A stretch of 64,000 bases of DNA from the NCBI GenBank assembly GCA_043228905.1, contig JBHGNT010000011.1:21700001-21764000 (forward strand). Direction: 5' to 3'. Source of the stretch: Azolla caroliniana. Its lineage: Eukaryota > Polypodiophyta. How positions within the stretch are numbered: position 1 is the first letter of the stretch; every line of letters starts with the position of its first letter. The notes under the pieces were generated by a model. That model was not told the DNA's origin. It saw only the letters and a program-made list of their open reading frames with translations, and ran no database searches. The position numbers and the translations under genes were made by a program. This document shows, piece by piece, positions 47,201 to 59,876 of this stretch.

Positions 47201-49965
47201 TCACATTCAACTTCGCTATCTTTTTATACATCGTTAGTCATTCTTCAACTTCAAGTTTACTATCATGATTCTCAATCTTCCAAAGCTTGTTAAATGTGTC
47301 CAATTGCACATGATGTTTCTTGATAATTCTGAGAGTAACCATGGTACATCATGGCTAATTGATACAATGTTGGGACTCAAGCTAGTCAATATGTGCTTAG
47401 GAAACAATAAATGTTATCATTTGCCAAGACTATCTTATCACATCCATTAGCTTAGTTACAGGAGAACTAGAATGTTCCTTGCAAGATTTCACCTTATTCA
47501 TGAGTCATGAACAATTGGTGTATCCACTAACTTGTATTGGATTTTTTGAGGTTGCTTGTTCTAGACACAACCGTGCATATCACTCCTAAAGTTATTTTTC
47601 ATGGTTTAAGGATATGATAATCAGGAAGCTAGTTATCCTAAAACATGGGACAAACCCATAGTGACTTATGAGACATGGGAACACATTGTATATGAGAGCC
47701 TTAGGTCTTGGGCTATAGAAAGAGAACTAGCTAACCTATTTCTTGTGACACCTTAAAACATTGTTCAAACTTTATTGACGAGGCTAAGCTATTTTCTTTG
47801 GATGTGTTATTCAACTGCCAATGCATAACATAAGTCATTCATGTTGTATGGGGCACAAATGACATTTTATGTTTTTCTCATATCCTTTGCTCGAGGGTGG
47901 TTGGTGGGACTATGCACCCTTAATCCATTCTATCTATGTTGTCTACATCGACGACAATGAGTATATAATGACATGGATTTCTTGTCATAACAATGCATGT
48001 TTTGTGTGCATGTAGATGGGTACAACAACCAATGAATCTAGTGTAGGAAGTATTACGAAAAAAAAGATGGTGACCAAAAGAATAAGAGATTAATGAGAAT
48101 AATCGGTAAAGGGTGCCTCGACCACATTGACCATCTCTGAGTGATGAACATGAGACAAACACAAAACACCATTGGTGTCCCATACCATAAAATATTCCCT
48201 TATGTTATTATTACCTTGGTTGTTCCATAACATATTCAAAGCTTACCCTCACAATTAGAATTTTGATAACGTCTCAATGTGTCATATTATAGGGGTTAGC
48301 TAGTCCCCTTTCCATAGCTCCTAGATACCACATGTTCCTAGGTGTGATAGGTCCTTTTCGGTTTGTCCCAATACTTAGGATAATAGGTTTCCCGACTATC
48401 CTACCCCTACACTATTAATTTTAGTTATACAATTGGTTCTCAAGATTATGCTTGTAGCAAGAAGCATCATGGGATGCTCTCTATTTCTTTGGCACTTTGT
48501 ATCAACTTCGTAACTTCTATTATTCCTACTCTCGCTTCCTCGCTTTTACTAATGCCCTAGCCACCTACTGTCGGTGGAAACGGTCAATTATGGGGGGACG
48601 GAGGATTGATGGTGCTCTAAAATATGTCGGCTGCTCTTGTATGCTTTTACAACGGAGCTTTGTCTAGCATTTTCAACAACAATGCAAGAAGCATTATTCA
48701 CATTAGCCTTCTTCCATCTATGCTTGGTTATGTTATGTTGTCTCACTTATTCACGAGCCTCCATCCCAATGAAGGGAGCTATGTGCCTTTTGATGTCATA
48801 TGTATACTTGGAACATATCTTCTATACTAATCCCAATGAATCTTCTGTTGGATCCTTATAATTAGTGTCTATCTAGCAACCATAATGGTGTTGAAATGAC
48901 CTAATTGATGTCATAACAAACTCCATATTTGGGAATGAGGGACAACTCTATATTGGTCCCAATGAAGAGGGGTTACATTGACCTCGTGGTTGATGCCCAT
49001 TGGGTAGGATTTACTCACAATGGGTTGTTGGGTGAAGGTTGTAGTTAAAATTGACGCATTGTATCTGCGATGGGAGTTCTTGGATGCGTGATTGATGTTA
49101 ATTCACATGGTGCCTACATGACATGGTAGAATCGATAGACTTCCTTTGAGGGTAGTCCTTGGGTGAGTTACTGCATGTTGAAGAGCGTTGATCCATATGA
49201 ATAATAATTAGGGAGGTTAGTTATTCAAAATTGTATTGTTTTAACTAGTATAAAAACATGGCGCCTAGATTTATTATGGTGTACAAGAAGCATCAATGAC
49301 GACCGCATCGATGAAACAACAAATTATGCATAAGAGGGGTAGTTGTGATATTATCATTGAGAGTAAAAAGATGGGGTATACAAGATGGCCATCTAACTCT
49401 ATTGTAGTTGATGAGAAGCAATAGTGGTCATCATCACGATGATGAAGAGACAAGTTCATAGAAGAGTTGTTTAATTTTACTACTACATATTTGAAGGTTA
49501 AAGGTGAGGTCCGAAACCTAGGACATATGAGTTGATAAGAGAAATTTAACCTTCGTCATCTCATTGGGGAGGGAGCGGGTCGATCCACATGCCCTTGGGT
49601 TTCTTCCTCACGAAAGCAAGTTTGCTCGCTTTTTAGAGAGAATGAGAGAATCAAGGTTTAGAATGGAGGGGTATCCGGTGGAAATCTGAGAACCACATGG
49701 GGGTTATATATATGTATATGGGAGGGGTATTTTTGTACATACATATATAATTTCCTCGCAGAACATGAAGGGAAAAGAGTGATGGGTGTTCTTCTGTGAT
49801 GTAATATATAATATACATACTGTATATGTACATAATAACCTAAAGGCTACATCTCCTACTCTCTCTCGATCCATCCATACGTATGTAAAGTCTCTTCAAC
49901 CTTTCCTTTCTTCTGAAGTATTTGGATTGCTGCGATGAAGATGGAGCTCCTCTGAAGTCTCTAAC
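44221..49965. other. No gene recognised
   Basis: About 5.7 kb of AT-rich DNA. Frames such as 45846-46217 (-), 46383-46721 (+) and 47920-48183 (-) lack domains, conserved motifs and splice-linked partners. The last part (about 49860-49965) is GA/CT-rich and probably holds the TIM21 promoter and 5' untranslated region, with a short upstream frame ATGAAGATGGAGCTCCTCTGA. Confidence 0.5.
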
Positions 49966-50037
49966 ATGGTATGCACTCAAGAGTGGCAGAGAGGGAGAGG
50001 GTGAGAGATTAATCGATTTTAGTTTTGGAAGAACAGG

Positions 50038-50122
<85 letters not shown>

Positions 50123-53100
50123 TTTGTATCTCAGTTGGTAAGGCTGTCCAGCCGGGACCTGAAAGTGTCGTGTTGAACCCACTACATTCTGCGGTGGCAT
50201 CTAGTAAAGCAGTGTATATAGTGAGTTTTGAACCTTGGTACACGGGCTAATAAATCCTTGGCTTGCCAGTAGGGTATAGCCCAGAGAGAGAGAGAGAGAG
50301 AGGAAGAGAGAGAGAATCTTCCAATATGGATTTATTTGTATAGAATTGTTGTTATTTTGTTTTTAAGGGATTTCCTAATACATATAATATAAGCAACTTA
50401 TTAATACAAACACTTGTTTCCCTCATTTCATATGGTTTGCATAAAAAAGAAGGCGGATTCTCTTCAGCAAAAAACCTTTAAGAAGCTTAATGGCCCTAAA
50501 AAAGTTGGTTCCAAAAAAGATGTTTTGTTCTTTTGCCAAATATTGATGACATTAAAGAACAATTCTTAAATTTCTTGATTAATGTTTATGAGCCTAGGAA
50601 GCCGTTTCTAGTAATGATTTGATGTTTTGCGGAATGTGTAGGGACGAGGGATTGGGAGACTCAGTTATTATGTAATCAAATCCATTCAGAGACCCTTAAA
50701 TTATCGCCATTGCAATTCAGTTGTAAAATACCACTATTTTCATTCCGGTGTAAATTCAATAGTTGATCAGAGTTTGCTGAAAAATGTGTGCTTGCATCCA
50801 CTCAATGATCGAACAACAACTAATTGGTTGATATCGAGCCAAAAAAAATTGCTTCATTCTAAGATTTCATCTCATGGCTCGGTTAAATTGTATACTACCC
50901 AGTCACCTAGTCAGCGTGCCAAAAAAAAGGTATGGTTCTCTGAATCTTCTTCATGTCATACTTCATTAAGCTTGATCACACAAGTTATTGTTTAGCTAGA
51001 GAAATCTGGATTAACTATGGCTGCTTTAAGCCTTGTTACCCATGAAATAACTTTGTTAGAGCCTATATATTTTTCTTTCATCTATTAAGTTTCAGCACTT
51101 AGATGGTTTTTTGAAAGCAATCATTGTGCCTGGAATTGCAAATACCTATTGGGAGTCAGATTACTTGTGGTTTTTATTTCGAATATTATGATATATGTAA
51201 TAGGCATTTTGTGAAGCGACGATCGGTTGCATGTATTTATGAGTTTGTGAGGAAATCTTTTCCTTTATCTCATTAAGATTGATAATTTCGAAGCACTCAT
51301 TGACCATGAAATTTAAAGTTGCTATATATAATTTTCTTTTTCTCATTACACTTGAGCCTTTAGAACCCATTTTCACTATACATAGACGTTAAATCTGGCA
51401 CAGAATATGAGATAATTTGCTGAATTGAATGCTTAACCTGACAGTTTTTGTGTCATTAACTAAATTAGTAGAACTCATGCAAAAACTTTATGGTATATGC
51501 TCATAAGACACATTCTTTCTTGATCTTGAAAACATTTATGTCTATACATGTATTTCTGCAGGCTGCAAGGTCAGATATTGCTACACAAGACGAAGATCCT
51601 TTTGATTCTCTCACAGACAAGATACCTCAAAAACCTGTCACGTTTGTTGAAGGTGCTTCATACAGCTTCATCATTCTTGTTGGTTTTGCAGTTGCTGGGT
51701 TTGCCGCGTATGGAGTATTCAAGGAGCTAATCTTTGAACCCAAAGAGTGAGTTTTGTTTGTTGATCTTATGAGTATCGGTTTGATATTGCTACTTGGGTG
51801 TTTAACCAATTGCATATTACATGTTTCAGGTATAAAGTCTTTAACAAAGCATTGCATAGGGTTCAGAATGATAATCAGGTGAGCATGCAATATTTTTCTG
51901 AACATGTTTTCTTCTAATTATTTAACATAATGATGTTTTTGTATAGGTGACTGTACGAATTGGCTCTCCTATAACTGGATATGGACAAGATACACGGAAT
52001 CGTGCAGCAAGACAACATATTCCTCATCGTGCATGGTCAGATGAAGATGGAGTTCAACGAGTTGAGGTAGGGGAGACATATCCGTGGTTACTAAATCATA
52101 ATGTTTTTCCTTATGCCTTTTGTTTATTGGTTGGTATATCGTGAGATTTTAATATATCTTGTTCTGCTCCAAAATCCTTGTTTTTGGGTGTACTCCTAGA
52201 TGAGTAAATCTATCCATGGGAAATGGAAAAAACTACAATCATGGACAGTAATATCGCATCCATACAAAAGCAAAAACGCATAGAGGTTTCTTGTGAGGAT
52301 TTTAAAACTGCCTCGATACTATTAAGGATTATTGGGCAAGCTAGAGTGGCACAGTATGAATGGTTGTTCTAGGTAAATCCAAAGTAGGTCTATTATGGAT
52401 TGAAACGTGAAGATGGGAATGCTAGTATATACTACAGAGTGAAACTAAAACCTGCATGGCTTGTAGCTCTCTTTCTGCGTCAATTGGTCCATCTGTTGAA
52501 CTCATACTCTAGAAGTAACCCATAAAGCTTGGTGCTATTGTGCATAGTCATAGAATCATGTAATTTATCTCGTTGATGTTCCGTGAGATCATTCCCTTGC
52601 CTTCAAGATAGGTACAATGGGCAATTCTTGATCCTCATCTTTTGGAGGCTCTCAATAATTGTATAGTTAAAAGAACAGTTGTGACGATCAGTTCTAAAAT
52701 ATCTGTGCATGGGGCAGGTGTTCTTCCACTATTGATCATGTGCATCACCCCGTATATGTATTGCGTGCATGATTCTTCTCCTGAATTGGCGAATAGCATA
52801 TAATGTGGAAACTGTGAATGTGTGGCTACCACCTATACCATCTTTAAGTTTTAACCTCTCAGATTGAGGTATGTCATGGACTTTTGATATTATTCATCAT
52901 CCCAGATAATTCAGGTGGACCCTATTTTTACTAAATGGAGACATCTTATACAGAAAAGCTTGGTAAGCACAAATTATGGTTGCAAAGGGTTACAAACTCC
53001 TATGTTATTGACTGTTTTAGGGTTTAGGGTTTAGGGTTACAATCTTCTTTTATTCTCCTTCACTATTAGACCATGTGCATGCATGATTCTTCCCCTGAAC

Positions 53101-53902
53101 AAGTGAATGGCGTGTAATGGAGACTTTGTGACTGGATACCTCGTAGACCACCTTTAAGTTTTTAACCTCTCAGATTGAGGTCATCCCAGATAATTTGGGG
53201 ATGCACTTGTGATCTATTCATTATTTTTTACCCTATTTTTACTAAATGGGAACATATTAGAAAGAAAGGCTTGGTAGACACAAATGATTGTTGCAAAGAA
53301 TTCAGAAATTCCCATGCCATTCTCTTCAGTATTAAACAGCCTTCTATCACTTTTGATGCCAAAAGAATCATTGCTTTCTATCTTTTATTACTCTTACGAA
53401 CTTTTATGTTGTGAATGCCTTGATGCGAACTGTTTGTGCTCATCCTACTCCATTTTGCTCTCTTATTTACTTTTCTGAACATTTACCTGTGCTTACCATT
53501 TCCACTTCTGGCATGCTTGTTTTACAAGATATTTTACCCTACCTTTTTTATATTTACAAGAATGCCCCCAAAACTTTTGAAAACTGATCAGAACACCCTA
53601 AACCCCCTACCCCCTCTGACCTTTATGACGGGACGAGTATTCCAGTAAAAGAGAAATGGAAACTTTGGTAACTCGGTTGCTACTGTGGTTTAATTCTTAT
53701 TTATTTCAAAGTATGTCATTATAAACTGTGTTTTATTTTACAGGTTCAGTTTTATGTGCGTGGCCCACATGGATATGGACAAGTTCATTCAGAGATGTTC
53801 AAGGATAGAGAAGATAAGCAGTGGAAGTTCACATACTTAATCGTTGACATTGTTGCCCCATCACCCACTCGGTTGATGCTAGAGTCATATGTTCCTGCTT
53901 GA
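49966..53902 (+). CDS. TIM21: TIM21: mitochondrial inner-membrane import translocase subunit Tim21
   Basis: Tim21 links the TOM and TIM23 complexes through its intermembrane-space domain during presequence import. Exons 51562-51746, 51830-51878, 51947-52066 and 53744-53902 join in frame with clean GT-AG borders. They encode [16 protein letters not shown], one membrane segment ([19 protein letters not shown], about residues 131-151) and the conserved C-terminal domain with [30 protein letters not shown] and [13 protein letters not shown]. Exon 50642-50929 is open over 96 codons, Arg- and Ser-rich with few acidic residues at its start ([19 protein letters not shown]), as expected of a matrix-targeting presequence, but it has no in-frame ATG. 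The best solution is a first exon ending in ATG at 49966-49968, followed by the donor GTATGC. That gives 267 residues, close to the Arabidopsis length as I remember it (about 269). The start is therefore inferred. Intron 1 would contain the SINE-like element. Confidence 0.88.
50041..50314 (+). mobile_element. SINE-like element with facing tRNA-like halves, third full copy, bounded by GA arrays
   Basis: (GA)40 at 50041-50120 is followed directly by GTTTGTATCTCAGTTGGTAA (A-box-like). TGTTGAACCCAC (B-box-like) lies about 33 bases after it, then GGTGGCATCTAGTAAAGCA. The inverted second half follows, GAGTTTTGAACC..TGCCAGTAGGGTA, and another GA run at about 50282-50314. The arrangement is the same as at 13186-13400 and in opposite orientation relative to the window. 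It probably lies in intron 1 of TIM21. Confidence 0.7.
52760..53315. repeat. Diverged duplication inside the last TIM21 intron
   Basis: The words TGCATGATTCTTC.CCTGAA, TAACCTCTCAGATTGAGGT, CATCCCAGATAATT, CCCTATTTTTACTAAATGG and GGCTTGGTA occur in order at about 52764-53000 and again at about 53080-53310. A telomere-type run sits between the two copies. Confidence 0.7.
53015..53038 (+). repeat. Interstitial telomere-type repeat (TTTAGGG)3
   Basis: Three consecutive TTTAGGG heptamers with partial flanking units, the Arabidopsis-type plant telomere sequence. They are located in the long last intron of TIM21 between two copies of a diverged repeat. Confidence 0.9.
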
Positions 53903-55972
53903 GATGTCTAGCTATCATGCTCTTTAACAAAAGGTTAACAATGAACGTTTTTGTGGCCTTGAAATACCGTGTAAACGTTTTTGAGTGACTGAGTTTATGA
54001 TTTTACTTGCATGTTAAAAACTGCGAAAATCCCTGAATTTGTGTATAGGGAGTTAACTGTTTTGCAACCATAATTTGAACTGCAATTTTCAAGCGTTGTG
54101 TTACCTTTAAACTTTCTAATGCACCATCATGACCCCGGGATGAAAATCTACGTTGCATATGGGGAAACATAATTATAAGTGTAATGTGGCAGGGAAAAAG
54201 AATAAAAATTTTGGGCATTATTCAATTATTTGGCAGCAAATGCAGAAGAGTTGGAAAATGCAGCTTTTAAATTAGACAAATACAGTAATGTCGAGTCACA
54301 TTTGCTACTGATGAAAGGAAATGCTAATGGGTATTAGAGTTATATCTACTGTTCATAAATTTGAACAAGACCTATCATAGATCAAAGACTGCTTGTGTGC
54401 AGCGGATATATTATCTAAAAAAGGTATGTCAATTCAGATAGTTATTTTTTATCAGAAGTTCATCATAACTACTTTTATAAACCTACTCATTGCCAAGTTG
54501 AGATGTCTAATCTCAGGTTATCTTGTGGAGTCCTAAATTCGTCAATGCACTCATACCTATTTCATTGCTGAAGATGCATTCATGTTAACTTATAAAAAGA
54601 TATGCCAGCACCTTCATTTTACTGGTGTCTGTTTAAGCTGCAGAGTAATGAACTTGGTGGAGTTGAGACTGTCTTGCAATTTATAACATTTTTGTGTAGG
54701 AACATTCAATGATAGACTCTCTGTAAGGTTCAGACACAATGTACACCCAGCAAAATGAAATCTGTGAAAGGATCCCAATTTGACAAGATATACATAAGAA
54801 TGCGCCCACCATAACAATGTGCGGTCTCACATATAAGAATATGGGGGTATTATTCTTAATTCGATAAAATTTTCTTCTTCAGTAAGAGTTAAAATCTGCT
54901 GTGCTTTCTTAATACCATAAGAATATACATAAGATATACATAAGAATGTGCCCACCATAACAATGTGCGGTCTCACATATAAGAATATGGGCGTATTATT
55001 CTTAATTCGATAAAATTTTCTTCTTCAGTAAGAGTTAAAATCTGCTGTGCTTTCTTAATACCTAATAAGATTTACGATTTCACTGTTAATGGATAGTGAA
55101 ACGTATATCTGATGCTTTGCCTAGGCTAGAGAACTCCACGTGTACCCTCCATGGAAATGAAACGAATTGACCTTTCCACCAACCGTTTTCTCCCTCACAC
55201 CAACTTTCCGTTGTGTCACAGTTTCATCAGTTCAGTTAAAATCAATTGTACAATTTGATTAATTCAGTTTAGATTTACAAGCAAACAGCAGACGATATGT
55301 GAAGTTTACATCTACATTACATCCAAACTTATAAATAAACATACCAATCAGTTAAAACAAATAAATTTAATTCACAAGCAAGCAAAAGATATCATCCAAA
55401 AGTTTATAAGCAAGCAATTCATAACGTGCACAAGTGTCATCTGAATAAGTTCTATACAATTTATCCACAGTTTTGAGGGTCAAGAGTAAAATACGTATCG
55501 AATTGACAAAATAGTGAGAACAGTTACAAGCTCTAAATGCACAGTTGTAAAGATTGGTTGGCACAAGGAAATGCTTTTCAATGGAGCCTCCACAGGCCAT
55601 AACTATCTCTAATATCCAAGCTCACCTTGATATTTCCACATTGGTTTGGCTTTTTGGAACCAATATGAAAAATATTGCATTTGCATCTATAGGGAGCCTC
55701 TCAGAACTCAAAACGTCTCTTATATCCATTGTTCATCATAAACATCTCTAATGTACAAAATTCACCATAATCATCTGTAATATCCAAGCTCACCTTAATC
55801 TTTCCAAATTGGTTCGGCTTTTTGGAATCGTACGAAAAAATTACATCTCTAGAGAGTCGCACAGAAACTCAAAACAATCTCTAATCTCCAAATCCACCAA
55901 TCTTTTCAAATAAGATAAAACTTATATAATTGACCTCCAAAAGGAAAAATAACATTTTTCCAATTATGAACC
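53903..55972. other. Convergent spacer between TIM21 and the TLC gene
   Basis: Should contain the 3' untranslated regions of both genes. No third gene is recognised. It contains the 146-bp tandem duplication at 54786-55072 and, at about 55600-55870, short repeats of the words CTCTAATATCCAAGCTCACC and TGG.TTGG.TTTTTGGAA. Confidence 0.5.
54786..55072. repeat. Recent 146-bp tandem duplication
   Basis: The unit starting AGATATACATAAGAATG at 54786 recurs at 54932. It carries CCCACCATAACAATGTGCGG, TCTCACATATAAGAATATGG and CTGCTGTGCTTTCTTAATAC. Only two or three substitutions separate the copies, so the event is recent. Confidence 0.92.
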
Positions 55973-57897
55973 TCATCGCTGTTTTTTCCCTGATTTCTTT
56001 CCCCCTGTGAGTTTGTAAACAGCCATTCGAGCAATTTTGTAGAACCAAAAAATGCTCACAAACTGGATGCCCAAAGCACCAATCTGACAAAAAACTTGAC
56101 AATTTTTAGCTCAGGTATGGAAGTCCTGACCTCCACATATTGCTCATGCAATCTCTATTTTGAAGAGAAAATATATGAACAACTCAGACATTGTTAGATA
56201 ATAGTATAATTTTGAGCCATAAGTACCTTTACAGGTATTGGGTTGTCAGCACACACAGTCAAATACACTACGTAAGGTCCAAGGCATAGCCTGCCAAAAC
56301 CAAATACTAGAGCAAAAATTACCTGCATACATAAAAAATCGTCACAAATTTGGGAGACCCACAATTTTGCACATCATGATGGGACTCATCTATTTGGTCT
56401 CCATAAACATCAATAATAATTCTATCAATCCCGTATGTCATATTGGACTCTCTCTCTCATATGCTAATAGCCACAAGACTTACGTCATTTGCAACTGCAA
56501 AAGTTGTATCTTTTAAGCCAAGTTCTTTCAAGAGCTCACGTGTATGCATAAAGGGGTTTGACAGCTCTGACAACCAAAGACACATCACAATCTCTGTTCC
56601 ACACTGCACAGTATGTGAAATCAATATCATTGTCATATGCTTCTTTAATATTTAACTCCAAATTATAATGCAAGAGAATAAACTAATCGACTAAAATGAA
56701 AATAGATCATGAAAATTAACAATATTTTTCCTGTTTCTCCAGCTAAAAAAGAAAATGCATACCTTCACAAAAAATACAGAATAGGCAAGGGTGCTGATAG
56801 TAACAGTGTGATGGATGATATTGGAGTAATCAATCCGGGTGTCAAAAAGACAACAGAAAAAATCATATATGAAATATGCCAGGCTTATTGACATCGTGAG
56901 CATCTGCATTACAAATGTACCCCAAGAAAAGAAACAAATTAGCAAAAATATAAGCAAAAAGGAAACCTTATCAATAGTATCTTAAGCTAGATAACAGATA
57001 ACATACAGGTAGAGAAAGAAAATAATAGAATTTGAAAACAATCCTGTATCATGGAAGATACTTCACAGGAACTTGAACGGTATTCTACATCGTACTTTGA
57101 GGTTCCATGGAACGCCTCATATAAGCCCACTGGACAGCCTAGGAATCGATATTGACTTTCTTCAAACAGATCAATTGTGTTCAGAGAAATAAACAAGGAA
57201 ATTAGTGGGAGAGAGTGATGGATTGTGGCCACGTTTTAACTGAATTCCAAGCGAGAATTTATAAAAAAAGAAAAGGAAATACGGAAAGGCAAAAAAATAC
57301 GGAAACAGAGAAAAAAATCCATCTCTCTAAAGTTCCATACGAGCAACACAGAAAAAGAGTAAGTGAATGATGGACCGATCGATCCTTTATCCTCGTAATT
57401 TTCAAAACGACATCCTACAGAGGAAATCAGATTGAAAAATGGATACTTTCTCCCAGAAAGAATGTCACAGAGAAAAAAGAGATTAAAAAGATCGATCCCA
57501 TCTCGCCTGATTTGTAAGCAGGTATATTATAGACAAAAAGAAGAAAGAGAAATCGATCATTTCTAGTCCGATTCCCAAGCAAGAGAAAAACAGATGGAGA
57601 AAGACTTACAGACAGGACAGCTTGAAAAAATGTAAGACATAGACAGAGAAAAACCTGCATTGGCGATGGAGGGCTTCCGAGAGTGGAGAAGATGTTTTCC
57701 CAGTCTGCTAAAGCGAGAGACGAGAGCGTGAGAGAGACAGCGACATGGAGGAGAGAAACAACACGATTGCAGAAGTCATGGGAGCGTTGAGGCAGAAGAT
57801 ATCGCACGGAAAGGAAGGCGAGCGTCCAGGCGCAGGTGGCAAAGCCCAAGAACTGGACAGGATCTGATGGCATCGCCATCGCCATCGCCATGGCCAT
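55973..57897 (-). CDS. TLC-domain (TRAM/LAG1/CLN8) membrane protein, 5 exons, 236 aa
   Basis: Small multi-pass membrane protein of the plant TLC-domain family. Exons: 57897-57655, 56903-56763, 56603-56484, 56322-56227, 56083-55973, all phase 0 with GT-AG borders. Key features: first membrane segment FLGFATCAWTLAFLSVRYLL; MLTMSISLAYFIYDFFCC with the conserved Tyr-Asp; NIIHHTVTIS, the HH of the TLC core; LWLSELSNPFMHTRELLKEL; and a last membrane segment FVSIFWFYKIARM followed by a Lys-rich tail (GGKKSGKKQR) that could serve as an endoplasmic-reticulum signal. The start has five ATGs in a MAMAMAMAM run; I take the first. TLC proteins are linked to ceramide synthesis or lipid sensing, but the substrate of this subgroup is not known to me. 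The gene converges on TIM21. Confidence 0.9.
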
Positions 57898-58058
57898 AGC
57901 TATGGCTCACAAGACTCTGCAGCGAGGAAACTCAACACTTCTTCTATTCACTTCGCAATGTATTTTGTTCTAGATCCCTACCTACACTTCATTTACTTCT
58001 GTTCTAAGTATATAAGTTAGTCTAGACTCTAGACATGGTGTGGTCACTGTTTGAGACC

Positions 58059-58061
<3 letters not shown>

Positions 58062-58107
<46 letters not shown>

Positions 58108-58789
58108 AAAAAGATCTATTGTTCATAATGCTCTGAGTATGGGTGGGTTCTTAGCAAAAAGAGGCATTTTACATAATATTTTAAATGTTCAAAGGGCAAT
58201 TGACTATCCAAAGGAGTCTAAACAAGAATTAGTGTTGCTACAATTGGATATCGAGAAAGCCTATGATAATGTGGATTGGTCATTTATAAATCAGTCGATG
58301 TCTCATATGGTGATCGTATGTCTAAGTTGATGTACACATTAGGGGAGGGTTTGGTTTCACATGTGATGTTTAATGGAGGATTAACACAATCGATTAGACA
58401 AGGATGCCTGGTCAATCCTTTACTATTCACTATTGTGTCACATCCTATTCTTGTTAAGTTACACAATATGGCTATGGAGGAAGAATTGCTTGGACTAAGG
58501 TTGCCATCAGGGATGCCATGTATTGTTCACGCTCTTGTAGAGGACCATATTATGTTTTTGGTACTTAATCGGGAAAATATTAGTAAGACAAGAGATGTGT
58601 GGGAATTGTTTTCAAATGCTACAGGATTGAGAATTAATATGCATAAATCTGTCCTCATTTCATGTACAAAACAAGATGTGTTAGGGTTGCGGTTGTTGGG
58701 AATAATACTAAAGACTGAGAGGGAATTAGTACTAGAGGTATAGGAGGATGAGTACTATGAGTACTTAAGAGGAAAAGATGGTGTGAAAC

Positions 58790-58832
<43 letters not shown>
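58062..58832 (+). pseudogene. LINE reverse-transcriptase fragment between two GA microsatellites
   Basis: Between (GA)n at 58062-58106 and (GA)n at 58794-58832 lies a partial reverse transcriptase. GGFLAKRGILHNILNVQRAI and LLQLDIEKAYDNVDW (motif A) are in one frame. A frame change at about 58270-58310 leads to TQSIRQGCLVNPLLF (motif B) and then ALVEDHIMFL, where the catalytic YADD-type motif has become VED. It also has FSNATGLRINMHKSVLIS. The catalytic motif is lost and the copy is truncated at both ends, so it is inactive. Confidence 0.85.
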
Positions 58833-58836
<4 letters not shown>

Positions 58837-59155
58837 AGATATATATTATAAGGAGAAAGATACAAGAACAACTATGAGGCTTAAGACTGGCGCTGAACCG
58901 AATTGGTTTTCAATAATGCCATGTGCCTCTTTTTATAGTGTGCTTAGGAGTATTCTTGACATTTCTAGAATGTTCCAGAGAAAGCTAGAATATACGTGGA
59001 TTTTCTAAGTGAAATAATAAATGAAAACAATATTTTTTGTATTACAATGTATAGCTTAATCGTAGAGCTTTAACTCATGTGACACAAGGTCTTGGGTTTA
59101 AATCTTTTTGAAGCCATACCATGCGATATCATGACACTACTCCCACCCCCCTTGG
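58833..59155. other. Junction region; possible tRNA-derived repeat
   Basis: No gene. Around 59045-59112, ATAGCTTAATCGTAGAGC and, about 30 bases on, TCTTGGGTTTAAATC resemble degraded A- and B-boxes of a tRNA-derived SINE. The gypsy integrase frame breaks off just to the right, so this is where other DNA has replaced or entered the element. Confidence 0.4.
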
Positions 59156-59876
59156 TCATCGATCGCTGATGATACTATCTAGGAGGCCATGATGTCGAAA
59201 TACCTCACGCATGGCAATTTCGACGGTTTCGTCACTAGTGATTTCCTCAATACAAGGCAGGAAATGTGCCATCTTAGTATATCGATCTACTACTGTTAAG
59301 ATCGCATCGAATCCCTTTGAAACTAGAAGATCTGTGATAAAATCTAGTGAAATGGGCTGCCACGGCTTGCTTGGAATTGGTAATGGTTCCAATAAACCAT
59401 ATGGATGGTGTCTTGGCATCTTGGCTCTACAACATGTATCACATGTCCAAACATAGCCTTCAATAAATCGTCGCATATGAGGCCACCAAAATGATCGTTG
59501 TACTAAATCCAATGTTTTAGTACTACCAAAATGACCAGTTGTATATGTGTCATGACAATTTTGGACTACTTGAAGGCGACAAGAATCATTGGGAACATGC
59601 AAGAGTTTCTTAAAGAATAGTAATCCATCATGACATTCGAATTGTCGATAGTCCGTACATGGTTGTTGCGACTGTGAATAGGATGCATGAGAGGGATCAA
59701 TTTGCACTAGAATGGCTTGAGCGAAAGTGTCTATCTTCAAGTCTTCACGTATCGTATTGATAATGCAGGAATCCAATGGAGTGTCAAAAACCCATGTTGC
59801 TTGCAGTCGTGCTAGTCCCAAGATTACTTGCTTTTGATTATCGAATGCTGGATCACAGGGACGAGGTGCTGGATCA
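59156..59876 (-). pseudogene. Gypsy integrase, N-terminal zinc domain and part of the catalytic core
   Basis: The frame shows the HHCC zinc-binding module (HDTYTTGHFGSTKT, then CDTCCRAK) and the start of the catalytic core (SLDFITDL with the first Asp, then VDRYTKMAHFLP). It stops at IISDR, at the second catalytic Asp; the third catalytic residue and C-terminal domain are absent. The upstream frame (DPAPRPCDPAFDNQKQVIL) continues to the edge of the fold-back insertion at 59875. Confidence 0.88.

Noticed and set aside
50009-50243. Ser-Leu and Arg-Glu repeat frames at GA/TC arrays (also 13310-13546 and 13471-13749)
   Set aside because: Dipeptide repeats encoded by dinucleotide microsatellites, not genes.
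57045-57175. Open stretch on the minus strand considered as an extra TLC exon
   Set aside because: Exon 57897-57655 joins exon 56903-56763 in frame and reproduces the family order (SPPSPMQ then MLTMSISL); an extra exon would break it.
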